A stretch of 64,000 nucleotides of DNA from Streptomyces dangxiongensis (GTDB lineage Bacteria; Actinomycetota; Actinomycetes; Streptomycetales; Streptomycetaceae): the NCBI RefSeq assembly GCF_003675325.1, contig NZ_CP033073.1, forward strand, positions 6,076,001 to 6,140,000, given 5' to 3'. This document shows positions 36,444 to 46,372 of this stretch, piece after piece. How positions within the stretch are numbered: position 1 is the first letter of the stretch; every line of letters begins with the position of its first letter. The position numbers and the translations under genes were made by a program. The notes under the pieces were generated by a model. It worked only from the letters and a program-made list of their open reading frames with translations. It had not been told where the DNA came from and searched no databases.

Positions 36444-36857
36444 TCAGGCGCCGATCTCGGGGGCGTACGTGCCGAAGCTCCAGACGTTGCCCTCGGTGTC
36501 CCGGGCCAGGTAGTCCCGCGAGCCGTACTCCTGGTCCGTCGGCGGCATCAGGATCTCCACGCCGTGCGCCACGGCCCGCTCGTGGTGGGCGTCCACATCG
36601 TCCACCACGACGTACACCCCGGCGGGTCCGCCGTCCCTCAGCGCCGTGTCGAAGACGCCGCCGCGGCCCCTGGAACCGATCATCACCGCGCCGTTGCCCT
36701 GGACCAGCTCGGCGTGCAGCACCGTGCCGTCCGCCGTCTCGTACACCGACAGCTCGGTGAAGCCGAGGGCCTCCGTAAGCTGTCTGATCGCCGCCTTCGC
36801 GTCCGCGTACAGCAGCGTGGGGCAGATGCCCGGCCGTGCGCCGCCCGTGCCCGCCAT
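36444..36857 (-). CDS. VOC family (glyoxalase/bleomycin-resistance fold) protein
   Basis: A 137-residue vicinal-oxygen-chelate protein with two beta-alpha-beta repeats: TLLYADAKAAIRQLTEALGFTE and VYVVVDDVDAHHERAVAHGVEIL, ending YLARDTEGNVWSFGTY. It is of the PhnB-like/YdcN type often found as single-domain dimers. Metal ligands are uncertain. ATG at 36857 starts the fold; longer frame upstream is not supported. Convergent with the upstream unknown gene, 16 bases apart. Confidence 0.82.
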   Translation of the reverse strand: MAGTGGARPGICPTLLYADAKAAIRQLTEALGFTELSVYETADGTVLHAELVQGNGAVMIGSRGRGGVFDTALRDGGPAGVYVVVDDVDAHHERAVAHGVEILMPPTDQEYGSRDYLARDTEGNVWSFGTYAPEIGA

Positions 36858-37069
36858 GCCGACCACTCCTTCGCGCGTCGCTTCCGGTACCTCCGAGTGT
36901 CGCAGGCACCACCGACAGCGCCCCGGCCGAGCGGCCCGCGCGCCACTGCCCCCGGGCACCCGGACGGGCGACGTACCGGCCCCGTCGGAGCCCGGCGCCC
37001 CCGCCCGGCGACCGGATCCGGCTACGCTCGCGCCCGATCCATGGCCGGGAACAGCGGAAGGGGGCCGAG

Positions 37070-38014
37070 GTGGCGGCTCCACCCCACCGGGCCCGCCCGC
37101 CCCGAACCGCCCCTGAATACCCCGGGAAGGCCGCCGAGGCGCCGGGGATCGCCGAGGCACCGAGGGCCGACGAGGTGCCGGGGACTGCTGAAGCCCCAGG
37201 GGCTGGCGGGGCGCGGGGGACCGCCGGAGCCACCGGGGCGCCGGGGGTCGCCGGGCAGGACCGCGCGGCCACCGCCTCCCGTCACTCCGCCTCCCCCCAC
37301 CTCACCTCCGGCCACCCCGCTCCCGGCCACGCCCCACCGCTCCGGGCCGTGGCGCCGTACGTCCGCCGGGCCTGTGGTCTCCTCCTCGCGTTCGGTCTCC
37401 TCGCGGCGGCCCATCACCTGCGGCCCGCCCCCTACGGCGACCGCCTGACGACCTCCGCGCGCGTGGCGGGACAGCCGCGCGGCGGGCCCTGGACGCCGAG
37501 CGCCCGGGGGAGCGCCGTGGCCGCCCGTGACGCCCGTACCGGCGCCGTCCGCTGGCGTTACGCGCGCGCGGGGCACCGGCCGGCCGCCGTGCTCCCCGCG
37601 CGGGGGGAGGTGATCGCGCTCTGGGACGACGGACTGCTCACCGACACCGACGGCCGCTCCGTACGCTGGCACCGCGCCCTGCCGGACGCGGCCGAGTGGC
37701 TCCCCGCCCAGGGCGGCACCGGCGTCCTGCGCCCCCTCGGCCCGGACGTCCTCGCAGTCGTCACCCCGCACCGCGTCACCGCGTACCGCATCGCCGACGG
37801 CGACCTGCGCTGGGTGCTGCCCGCCCACGAGGGCTGCGTCTTCCGGTCGCGGGGCGCCGTACGGCGGGGCGCGGCCCTGCTGCTCGCCCAGCCGTGCGCG
37901 CACACCGCCTGGACCGGACAGCTCGTCGCCCTGGACGACCAGGGCCGGATCACCCCCGGCCGCGACCCGCTCGGCAACGGTCTCCCGCGCCGGGGCCCGC
38001 GCGCGCGGACGTAG
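37070..38014 (+). CDS. membrane-anchored PQQ-like propeller protein
   Basis: A 314-residue protein. The N-terminal ~100 residues are a low-complexity Ala/Pro/Gly-rich cytoplasmic part; one transmembrane helix (GLLLAFGLLAAAHHL, about residue 105) follows; the outside part has beta-propeller-like repeats typical of PQQ/BamB-like proteins (VAARDARTGAVRWRYA, VTAYRIADGDLRWVLP, LVALDDQGRI). GTG at 37070 with GGAAGGGGG upstream is the best start. Function unknown. Confidence 0.72.
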   Translation: MAAPPHRARPPRTAPEYPGKAAEAPGIAEAPRADEVPGTAEAPGAGGARGTAGATGAPGVAGQDRAATASRHSASPHLTSGHPAPGHAPPLRAVAPYVRRACGLLLAFGLLAAAHHLRPAPYGDRLTTSARVAGQPRGGPWTPSARGSAVAARDARTGAVRWRYARAGHRPAAVLPARGEVIALWDDGLLTDTDGRSVRWHRALPDAAEWLPAQGGTGVLRPLGPDVLAVVTPHRVTAYRIADGDLRWVLPAHEGCVFRSRGAVRRGAALLLAQPCAHTAWTGQLVALDDQGRITPGRDPLGNGLPRRGPRART

Positions 38015-38050
38015 AGAAGACGTAGAAAAAAAGCGCTTGCCCGGCCCCGT

Positions 38051-38062
38051 TAGACTTGGCCC
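38051..38062 (+). promoter_or_regulatory. -10 element of a leaderless transcript
   Basis: TAGACT (38051-38056) followed by six bases and then ATG at 38063. This matches the TAnnnT-N6-ATG layout of leaderless actinobacterial genes, so the A of the ATG would be the first transcribed base. No clear -35 box. Confidence 0.55.
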
Positions 38063-38086
38063 ATGGCCATTCTCCTCGCGCATTAG
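38063..38086 (+). CDS. candidate leader peptide MAILLAH upstream of the ABC-F gene
   Basis: A seven-codon ORF (MAILLAH) starting exactly where a leaderless transcript would start and ending 58 bases before the TTG of the ABC-F gene. Downstream bases can pair (GGCGGG at about 38088-38093 with CCCGCC at about 38113-38118), which would allow translation of the leader to change the fold ahead of the ABC-F ribosome site. ABC-F genes are often under ribosome-mediated attenuation; whether this one is has not been seen directly. Confidence 0.55.
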   Translation: MAILLAH

Positions 38087-38144
38087 ACGGCGGGAACGTC
38101 CGCAGCCCCCCACCCGCCAATCCGTTACGCCCTGGAGTCTGTCC

Positions 38145-39741
<1,597 letters not shown>

Positions 39742-39743
<2 letters not shown>

Positions 39744-39871
39744 TCGAAAGACTGATCCACTGAGTATGGATCATTCGGCCGATCCGTGATCCACCATCTG
39801 TGTGAGATCTCCTCGTATCGAGGTGTGTCGTACACGGATTTTCCGGCCGATCCCCCGGTAGTCGGGGGATC
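39742..39871. promoter_or_regulatory. cluster of eight GATC sites upstream of gbn
   Basis: GATC occurs at 39742, 39754, 39769, 39781, 39788, 39806, 39849 and 39868, far above chance in DNA this GC-rich; a ninth copy is at 40036, next to the gbn start. Several pairs form palindromes, for example GATCCA-N7-TGGATC at 39754-39772. The downstream gene codes for a GATC-binding protein, so these are probable autoregulatory or nucleoid-structuring sites. Confidence 0.7.
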
Positions 39872-39876
39872 GGCCG
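39844..39876. terminator. strong hairpin between the ABC-F gene and gbn
   Basis: Perfect 14-bp stem (core GGCCGATCCCCCG / CGGGGGATCGGCC) with the 5-nt loop GTAGT, preceded by TTTT and followed by GTTTC. Likely terminator of the ABC-F transcript, about 100 bases past its stop. Each arm contains a GATC. Confidence 0.85.
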
Positions 39877-40078
39877 TTTCGCGTCTCTGACCTGGTACTT
39901 CGCGAATCCACCCGTTCGGGTCCACGGACGCCACCGCATGGAATGTCTGATTCCGATTGTGGGGACCGACTCCTGTCGTCACAACGATGTCGCACGGACC
40001 TTGCCGAATGGGTGGCCATCACGCCCGGAAGGGGTGATCATGAGGAGACCAGAGCGCACTTCCCATGAGGAGGCACGG

Positions 40079-40300
40079 GTGGCCGAGACTCTGAAGAAGG
40101 GCAGCCGGGTGACCGGCGCCGCGCGCGACAAGCTCGCGGCAGACCTGAAGAAGAAGTACGACTCCGGTGCGAGCATCCGGGCGCTGGCCGAGGAGACCGG
40201 CCGCTCGTATGGCTTCGTGCACCGGATGCTCAGTGAGTCGGGCGTCACGCTGCGTGGACGCGGCGGAGCGACCCGGGGCAAGAAGGCCGCGACGTCCTGA
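40079..40300 (+). CDS. gbn: GATC-binding nucleoid-associated protein Gbn
   Basis: A 73-residue basic protein made of a Lys/Arg-rich N-terminus and a single helix-turn-helix (SGASIRALAEETGRSYGFVHRML), ending in a basic tail GRGGATRGKKAATS. It matches the S. coelicolor SCO1839 protein, described as Gbn, which binds GATC, shapes the nucleoid and affects development and antibiotic timing. GTG at 40079 has a strong GAGGAGG site 5 bases upstream; an in-frame ATG at 40040 (also with a GGAAGGGG site) and a GTG 30 bases further downstream (giving 63 residues) are alternatives. Confidence 0.9.
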   Translation: MAETLKKGSRVTGAARDKLAADLKKKYDSGASIRALAEETGRSYGFVHRMLSESGVTLRGRGGATRGKKAATS

Positions 40301-40417
40301 CGCCGGGCGGCCCATCGGCTTCGATGGTGGCCACCCGGTCGGCGGACTGACCGGCCGGGTGGTTACTGTGCAGTCACTTAGCTCTGCTCTGCTGACCGCA
40401 CTCACCGGAGGCGCCCC

Positions 40418-41221
40418 ATGGCTTCGCCCGACCAGGACCTCGCTCCCGTACTCGACAAGGACGGCGTACGGCTCACCGTCGACGACACGCTCGCCACGGT
40501 GACGCTGACCAACCCGGCCAAGCGCAACGCGCAGAGCCCCGCTCTGTGGCGGGCGCTCGCCGAGGCCGGTCAGCGGCTGCCGGGCTCCGTCCGGGTCGTC
40601 GTGCTGCGCGGTGAGGGCAAGTCCTTCTCCGCCGGACTCGATCGGCAGATGTTCACGCCGGAAGGGATCCCGGGCGAGCCGTCCTTCATGGACCTCGCGC
40701 GCCGTGACGACGCCGGGCTCGACGCGACCATCGCCGAGTACCAGGAGGCGTTCACCTGGTGGCGGCGGAACGACATCGTGTCCATCGCCGCCGTCCAGGG
40801 CCATGCCATCGGCGCCGGCTTCCAGCTCGCCCTCGGCTGCGACCTCCGGGTCGTCGCCGACGACGTGCAGTTCGCCATGCGCGAGACCAGCCTCGGACTC
40901 GTTCCCGACCTGGCCGGCACCCATCCGCTGGTGAGCCTCGTCGGATACGGCCGCGCGCTCGAGATCTGCGTGACCGGACGGTTCGTCGGGGCCGAGGAGG
41001 CGGTGACGAGCGGCCTGGCCAGCCTCGCCGTGCCCGCGTCGGAACTCGACGCGGCGGCCCGGGACCTGGCCGCAGCGGTCCTCGCCGCACCCCGGGACGC
41101 CGTGGTGGAGACCAAGGCGCTGGTGCGGGGCGCGCGGGACCGGGACTACGACACCCAGCGCGCCGCCGAACGCGCCGCACAGACCCGCCGCCTGCGAGAC
41201 CTGGCGGGCCTCGGCGAATAG
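40418..41221 (+). CDS. enoyl-CoA hydratase/isomerase family protein
   Basis: A 267-residue crotonase-fold protein. The CoA/oxyanion segments FSAGLDRQMF and VQGHAIGAGFQLALGCDLRV are clear; the usual first catalytic Glu region reads FAMRETSLGLVPDLAG with the Glu before the GLVPD loop, and the second position is Asp (PD), as in several hydratases and isomerases. ATG with GGAGG 6 bases upstream. Reaction not certain. Confidence 0.9.
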   Translation: MASPDQDLAPVLDKDGVRLTVDDTLATVTLTNPAKRNAQSPALWRALAEAGQRLPGSVRVVVLRGEGKSFSAGLDRQMFTPEGIPGEPSFMDLARRDDAGLDATIAEYQEAFTWWRRNDIVSIAAVQGHAIGAGFQLALGCDLRVVADDVQFAMRETSLGLVPDLAGTHPLVSLVGYGRALEICVTGRFVGAEEAVTSGLASLAVPASELDAAARDLAAAVLAAPRDAVVETKALVRGARDRDYDTQRAAERAAQTRRLRDLAGLGE

Positions 41222-41464
41222 CCCCACGCGCGGGTGGCGGCCACGACAACCACGAGGCCGCCCCCGCCGCCGGACCTCTTGCCGCCGTCCGGCCTGTCGC
41301 CGACTCCCCGACCGTGGCAACCGCTGCGCCGCCCCCGCCGTGCCAACCGCGGCAACGTCCCCGCCGTCGGGCCCGCCGCCGGCTCCTGTACGGCGCCCGG
41401 TGCCGACGGGCCGCGCCGACGGCCCGGCGATGCGGCGGCCCGGCGGTGTGGCGCCGTCGGTTGC

Positions 41465-42220
41465 CTAGAAGCCGTGCAGCATGCCCCCGTCGACGGGCAC
41501 CATGAGGCCGGTCAGATAGGACGCGGCCGGGGACAGCAGGAACGCGGCCACCTTGCCGAACTCCTGCGGGGTCCCGTACCGGCGCAGCGGAATGCGGGAC
41601 TCGTTCGCCGCCCGCGTGGCCTCGGGGTCCGCGGACAGCGCGTCCAGCTCCCGTACGCGGTCCGTGTCGATCCGGGACGGCAGCACCCCCACCACCCGGA
41701 TGCCCCGCGGCCCCAGCTCGTCCGCGAGCGACTTGGCGAATCCGGCGAGCCCGGGCCGCAGCCCGTTGGAGATGGTCAGCCCCGGGATGGGCTCGTACAC
41801 CGACCCCGACAGCACGAACCCGATGACACCGCCCGCCGTCAGCTCGGCCGCCGCCGCGCGGGCGACCCGTACCGCGCCGAGGAACACCGACTCGAACGCG
41901 CCGCGCCACTGCTCGTCGGTGTTGTCGGCGACGAACCCCGGCGCCGGCCCGCCCACGCTCACCAGCACCCCGTGGAAGCCGCCGAAGTGCTCACGCGCGG
42001 CGGCGATCAGCCGCTCGGCGGCCTCCGGGTCGGCGTTGTCCACGGCCACGCCCACCGCGTTCGGGCCCAGAGCGGCGGCGGCGTCGGCGACCCGCTGCCC
42101 GTCCCGGCCGGTGATGACCACCTTCGCGCCGTCGGCGACGAGTTCCCGCGCGGCGGCGTTGCCCAGCCCGCGCGTGGCTCCGGTGACGACGAACACCCGG
42201 TCCTTCAGTCCAAGATCCAT
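41465..42220 (-). CDS. SDR family oxidoreductase with altered active site
   Basis: A 251-residue short-chain dehydrogenase fold: NAD(P) motif VTGATRGLGNAAA, the segment VLVSVGGPAPG in place of NAG, and the C-terminal AAFLLSPAASYLTGLMVPVDGG. The catalytic YxxxK is not there; at its place the sequence reads ISNGLRPG, so Tyr and Lys are replaced (S..R). It therefore belongs to the SDR subgroup without the classical Tyr-Lys pair and may not be a normal dehydrogenase. ATG at 42220, five bases from the stop of the upstream GH15 gene, so probably cotranscribed. Confidence 0.88.
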   Translation of the reverse strand: MDLGLKDRVFVVTGATRGLGNAAARELVADGAKVVITGRDGQRVADAAAALGPNAVGVAVDNADPEAAERLIAAAREHFGGFHGVLVSVGGPAPGFVADNTDEQWRGAFESVFLGAVRVARAAAAELTAGGVIGFVLSGSVYEPIPGLTISNGLRPGLAGFAKSLADELGPRGIRVVGVLPSRIDTDRVRELDALSADPEATRAANESRIPLRRYGTPQEFGKVAAFLLSPAASYLTGLMVPVDGGMLHGF

Positions 42221-42225
42221 GGCCC

Positions 42226-44016
42226 CTATCCTGCCTCGTCGTCCCCGAAGAGGGTGAGGGCGGTGTTGACCAGGCCGATGTGACTGAACGCCTGCGGGTA
42301 GTTGCCCAGCAGGCGGCCGTCCACCGGGTCGTACTCCTCGGCCAGCAGACCCACGTCGTTGCACAGGCCCACCAGCCGGTCGAACAGCTCCCGCGCCTCC
42401 TCCGTCCGGCCGGTCCGGTGCAGCGCGTCGGCCAGCCAGAACGAGCAGGCCACGAAGGTGCCCTCGGCACCGGGCAGCCCGTCGATCTCCGAGCCCGCGT
42501 CCCTGGTGTCGTAGCGGCGCAGGAAGCCGCCGTGCCCGAGGTCGTCGCGGATCGCGTCGACGGTGCCGACGACCCGCGGGTCGTCCGGCGGCAGGAACCC
42601 GACGCGGGGGATGAGCAGCAGCGCGGCGTCCAGGCCCCGGGAGCCGTAGTACTGGGTGAAGGTGTTCCGCTCCCGGTCGAAGCCCTTCTCGCACACCTCC
42701 CGGTGGACCTCGTCGCGCAGCGCGCGCCAGCCCTCCAGGTCGCCGCCCAGCCGCGGGTGCCGCTCCATGGTGCGCACGGCCCGGTCGAAGGCCACCCACA
42801 CCATCACCTTGGAGTGCACGAAGTGGCGCCGGCCGCCGCGCACCTCCCACAGGCCTTCGTCCGGCTGCCGCCACGCCGTCTCCAGGTACCGCAGCAGCGC
42901 ACGCTGCATGGCCCACATGTGCGGCTTCGTGGGCAGGCCCGAGCCGCGGGCCAGTGACAGCGAGTCCATCACCTCGCCGTACACGTCGAGCTGGAGCTGG
43001 TCGACGGCGCCGTTGCCGGTCCGCACGGGCGCTGAGTCGGCGAAGCCGGGCAACCACGGCAGTTCCGTCTCCGGCAGCCGCCGCTCACCGGCGACGCCGT
43101 ACATGATCTGGAGATCGGCCGGGTCGCCGGCGACCGCGCGCAGCAGCCAGTCCCGCCAGGCCTCGGCCTCCTCCTGATAGCCCGCGGTGAGCAGCGCGCC
43201 GAGGGTGAGGGTGGAGTCGCGCAGCCAGCAGTAGCGGTAGTCCCAGTTGCGCACACCGCCCGGCTGCTCGGGCAGGGATGTGGTCGCCGCGGCGACGATC
43301 CCGCCGGTCGGGGCGTAGGTGAGGGCCTTGAGGGTGATCAGCGACCGGACGACCGCGTCCCGGTGGGGGCCGTCGTACCGGCACCGCCGTGCCCACCGCC
43401 GCCAGTCGGTCACGCTGTGCTCCAGCGCCTCGTACGGGTCGATGAGCGGCGGGCGCTTCTCGTGCGAGGGGTGCCAGGTGAGCACGAACGCGATCCGCTC
43501 GCCCTCCTCGACGGTGAACCGTGCGTGGGTGGCGTGGTCCTCGCCCCAGGTGTCCACGGCTGGTTCGGTGCGCAGCCAGGCGGAGTCCGGGCCCGCGACG
43601 GCCACCCGGTGGCCGTCCGCGCGCCGCATCCACGGCATGACCGAGCCGTAGTCGAAGCGCAGGCGGAGGGTGCTGCGGACGGTGACCCGGCCGCTGATCC
43701 CCTCCACGATCCGTACGACGTCGGGGGCGCGTCCGCGCTGCGGCATCAGGTCGGTGACCCGCACCGTGCCGTCGGAGGTCTCCCACTCGGTGTCGAGGAC
43801 GAGGGTGTCGGACCGGTAGGCGCGGCGCGTGCAGGTGTCCGTACCCTCGGGAGCGATCCGCCAGTGGCCGTGGTTCTCGTCGCCCAGCAGCCGGGCGAAG
43901 CAGGCGCCGGAGTCGAAGCGGGGCAGACACAGCCAGTCGACCGAGCCGTCCCGTCCGATCAGGGCCGCGCTCTGCTCGTCGCCGATGAGGGCGTAGTCCT
44001 CGATACGCGGGTTCAC
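42226..44016 (-). CDS. glycoside hydrolase family 15 protein (glucoamylase/trehalase type)
   Basis: A 596-residue cytoplasmic GH15 protein. It has the N-terminal beta-sandwich (IEDYALIGDEQSAALIGRDGSVDWLCLPRFDS) and the (alpha/alpha)6 barrel with RNWDYRYCWLRDST, a GH15 signature, and EGTFVACSFWLADAL near the end. Actinobacterial members include trehalases and glucoamylases; substrate not decided. GTG at 44016 starts at the conserved N-terminus; upstream frame is a shadow of SURF1. Confidence 0.92.
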   Translation of the reverse strand: MNPRIEDYALIGDEQSAALIGRDGSVDWLCLPRFDSGACFARLLGDENHGHWRIAPEGTDTCTRRAYRSDTLVLDTEWETSDGTVRVTDLMPQRGRAPDVVRIVEGISGRVTVRSTLRLRFDYGSVMPWMRRADGHRVAVAGPDSAWLRTEPAVDTWGEDHATHARFTVEEGERIAFVLTWHPSHEKRPPLIDPYEALEHSVTDWRRWARRCRYDGPHRDAVVRSLITLKALTYAPTGGIVAAATTSLPEQPGGVRNWDYRYCWLRDSTLTLGALLTAGYQEEAEAWRDWLLRAVAGDPADLQIMYGVAGERRLPETELPWLPGFADSAPVRTGNGAVDQLQLDVYGEVMDSLSLARGSGLPTKPHMWAMQRALLRYLETAWRQPDEGLWEVRGGRRHFVHSKVMVWVAFDRAVRTMERHPRLGGDLEGWRALRDEVHREVCEKGFDRERNTFTQYYGSRGLDAALLLIPRVGFLPPDDPRVVGTVDAIRDDLGHGGFLRRYDTRDAGSEIDGLPGAEGTFVACSFWLADALHRTGRTEEARELFDRLVGLCNDVGLLAEEYDPVDGRLLGNYPQAFSHIGLVNTALTLFGDDEAG

Positions 44017-44180
44017 GGGGTGCGGTTTCCCGGTGGACCAGGGGGCCAACCAGAGGGTGCGCCGACGGGGTGAGACTCTCCCGCAGCCCATCGCGCCCCG
44101 GCGGCCGGGGAGCCCGACGGCCGCAGAGCCCGACGGCCGCAGAGCCCGGTGGCCGGAGAACCCGGTGTGCGGTGTCCGCC

Positions 44181-44978
44181 TCAGACGGTGGCCGGCTCGC
44201 TCTCCTCCGGCTTCCGCTCGGCCGCGGTCTCCTCCCGGTCGCGGATCTCGCGCCGCACCAGGAACCACCAGCCGACCGGTACGGCCGCCGCGAACAGCCA
44301 CCACTGGATCATGTACGCGTAGTTCAGCGGGGCGTCCTCGCTGCCCGGGTCGGAGATCTGTTCGGGGGAACCGCCCTTTGCCGCGGGCGCGGTCTGCTCG
44401 ACGTAGCCGCCGAGTACCCGCGCGCCCAGGCGGTGCGCCTCCTCCGCGCTGTTGATCAGCATGATCTGCCGGTCGGGGAGGCCCTCGACGTTCTTGATGC
44501 CGCTCGCCGCGGTCGTCTCGTCGGCCTTCAGCCGTCCGGTGACCGTGGTCCGGCCGGCCGGCGGAGCGGGGATCTTCGGGAACGCGGTCTGCGCGCCGTT
44601 CGCGGGGATCCAGCCGCGGTTGACGAGGAGCACCATGCCGTCCGTGAGCACCAGGGGGGTCAGGACGTGGAAGCCGACCTCGCCGTCGGAGCTGGTGCGG
44701 CGCCGGACCACGACCTGCCTGGCGGTGTCGAAGGTGCCGGTGGCGGTGACCGTGCGGTACTTCTCGGTGCGGGTCACGGTGTGACCGGGGGACGTGAGCC
44801 GCTCGACCGGTACCGGTTCGGCGTGCAGCGCGGCGGAGACCAGGTCGTTGCGGGCGGTGCGCTCCTGGTACCGGTGCTGCTGCCAGAAACCCAGCTTGAT
44901 CATCGTCGGGATCAGCGCGATCGCGACGAGGGTGAGGATCACCCACTGGCGGGACAACAGGAAGCGGTAGCGGTGCAC
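44181..44978 (-). CDS. SURF1 family protein
   Basis: A 265-residue membrane protein with an N-terminal helix (WVILTLVAIALIPTMIKLGFWQ) and a C-terminal helix (YMIQWWLFAAAVPVGWWFL), with an extracytoplasmic domain between them containing LVNRGWIPA and YVEQ. SURF1 proteins help build cytochrome c oxidase. GTG start at 44978. It lies upstream of the GH15 gene with a gap of about 165 bases. Confidence 0.93.
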   Translation of the reverse strand: MHRYRFLLSRQWVILTLVAIALIPTMIKLGFWQQHRYQERTARNDLVSAALHAEPVPVERLTSPGHTVTRTEKYRTVTATGTFDTARQVVVRRRTSSDGEVGFHVLTPLVLTDGMVLLVNRGWIPANGAQTAFPKIPAPPAGRTTVTGRLKADETTAASGIKNVEGLPDRQIMLINSAEEAHRLGARVLGGYVEQTAPAAKGGSPEQISDPGSEDAPLNYAYMIQWWLFAAAVPVGWWFLVRREIRDREETAAERKPEESEPATV

Positions 44979-45027
44979 CCCACGACGTTACCTCCGGGCC
45001 GCGGGGTGCAATCAGGCGGGTACCGGG

Positions 45028-45261
45028 TCACACCCGGTCGACGATGCCCGCGTTTCCCTCGGCGCGGGCGCAGTGCGCGCCGCAGAACCAGTGACCCTCG
45101 ACCTCGACACCCTGGCCGATGATCTGCACGCGGCAGTGCTCGCAGATCGGGGCCATGCGGTGGATCGCGCAGGAGAAGCAGTCGAAGACGTGCACCGCGC
45201 CCTGCGCGTGCACCTCGAAGGTCATTCCGTAGTCATTGCCGCAGACTTCGCATGTCGCCAT
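45028..45261 (-). CDS. small zinc-ribbon-like protein
   Basis: A 77-residue cysteine-rich protein with four CxxC-like pairs: CEVCGN, CFSCAI, CEHCRV and FCGAHC, so it probably binds two zinc ions. No other domain. ATG at 45261 chosen; the open frame upstream lacks coding character. It ends about 50 bases before the SURF1 start, same strand. Function unknown, but the gene neighbourhood is conserved in Streptomyces as far as I recall. Confidence 0.8.
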   Translation of the reverse strand: MATCEVCGNDYGMTFEVHAQGAVHVFDCFSCAIHRMAPICEHCRVQIIGQGVEVEGHWFCGAHCARAEGNAGIVDRV

Positions 45262-45388
45262 GGGCCACAGGGTGGGCCGTCGCCGATCCGGGGGCGAGCG
45301 GGTACCGGGTGAGTCGTGTGGCAATCACCCGTTCGTACGGTGGTCCGCCGGGGCGAGGACCCGCCGGCGGACCCGTCGCCCGGCCGGT

Positions 45389-46372
45389 TCACCCGTCGGC
45401 GGGCTCCACGTCCCCGAGTAGCTGTCCGAACGCGGCTTCGTCCACGACCGGCGTGCCGTACTGCCGGGCCTTGACCGTCTTCGAGGTGCCCGAGTCCGGG
45501 TCGTTGGTCACCAGCAGGCTGGTCAGCCGGGAGATGCTGGTGGCGACGTGCAGGCCGGCCTCGACGGCTCGGTCCTCCAGCAGTTCGCGCTCGGTGGACG
45601 TGTCACCCGAAAAGGCTACCCGCATGCCCTGTTTGAGGCTTTTGCCCTCTTCGTAGCGGCCCGGGTTGGGATGCGGGCATGCGGGGCGTTTGCGGGAGGG
45701 GCGCCAACTGCCGGACGGGTAGCCGCCGTAGCCGCCCGTCGCCTGCCGGGGCACGGACCGGTCCGCCCACTCGGTCAGCGGCCGGCACTCCAGCAGCGGC
45801 AGCCGCACGCCGCCCGCCGCCGCGGCCCGCAGGCTGGGCCGGAACGCCTCCGCCAGCACGCGCGCGTCGTCCAGCGCGTGGTGCGCCCGCTGCTGCACCA
45901 CCCCGAAGTGCGCCGCCAGCGACTCCAGCTTGTGGTTGGGCAGCGGCAGGGCCAGCTCCTTGGAGAGCGCGATGGTGCACAGCCGTTGCCGTACCGGCGC
46001 CTCGCGCCGGACGCGCGCGTACTCGCGGGCGATCATCTGCCAGTCGAAGACGGCGTTGTGCGCCACGAGGACCCGGCCGTCCAGGCGGGCGGCGAACTCC
46101 TCGGCGATGTCCCCGAACAGCGGTGCGCCCGCGAGCACGTCACTCGTCAGACCGTGTATCCACACCGGCCCCGGATCGCGCTCCGGGTTGACCAGCGTGT
46201 ACCAGTGGTCCTCGACCTCACCGCGCCAGTCCAGCCGGTACACGGCCGCGGAGATGATGCGGTCGTCGCGGGCCAGACCGGTGGTCTCCACGTCAACCAC
46301 CGCGTATCCGCGCGGATACGCGGCCGGCCACGGGGTGGGGGAGGACACTGCGGTCGCATGGTCTTCGAGCAT
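45389..46372 (-). CDS. DEDDh 3'-5' exonuclease with C-terminal BRCT domain
   Basis: A 327-residue protein of DnaQ type. Exonuclease motifs: YAVVDVETTGL (Exo I, D and E), VLVAHNAVFDWQM (Exo II) and RAHHALDDARVLAEAF (Exo III, H and D). After a basic linker (SGSWRPSRKRPACPHP) a BRCT domain covers about residues 245-325 (MRVAFSGDTSTERELLEDRAVEAGLHVATSISRLTSLLVT-type fold). The fusion suggests a DNA repair or proofreading role, targeted by the BRCT. ATG at 46372. Confidence 0.92.
   Translation of the reverse strand: MLEDHATAVSSPTPWPAAYPRGYAVVDVETTGLARDDRIISAAVYRLDWRGEVEDHWYTLVNPERDPGPVWIHGLTSDVLAGAPLFGDIAEEFAARLDGRVLVAHNAVFDWQMIAREYARVRREAPVRQRLCTIALSKELALPLPNHKLESLAAHFGVVQQRAHHALDDARVLAEAFRPSLRAAAAGGVRLPLLECRPLTEWADRSVPRQATGGYGGYPSGSWRPSRKRPACPHPNPGRYEEGKSLKQGMRVAFSGDTSTERELLEDRAVEAGLHVATSISRLTSLLVTNDPDSGTSKTVKARQYGTPVVDEAAFGQLLGDVEPADG

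Noticed and set aside
38037..38144. Longer N-terminus for the ABC-F protein starting at 38037
   Set aside because: The extra 36 codons are Arg/Pro-rich, lie within the presumed promoter and leader region, and lack a ribosome site, while the TTG at 38145 has GGAG and begins the conserved domain.
40040..40078. Start of Gbn at the ATG at 40040
   Set aside because: It has its own GGAAGGGG site and cannot be excluded, but the GAGGAGG five bases before the GTG at 40079 is stronger and gives the length I expect; kept as an alternative.
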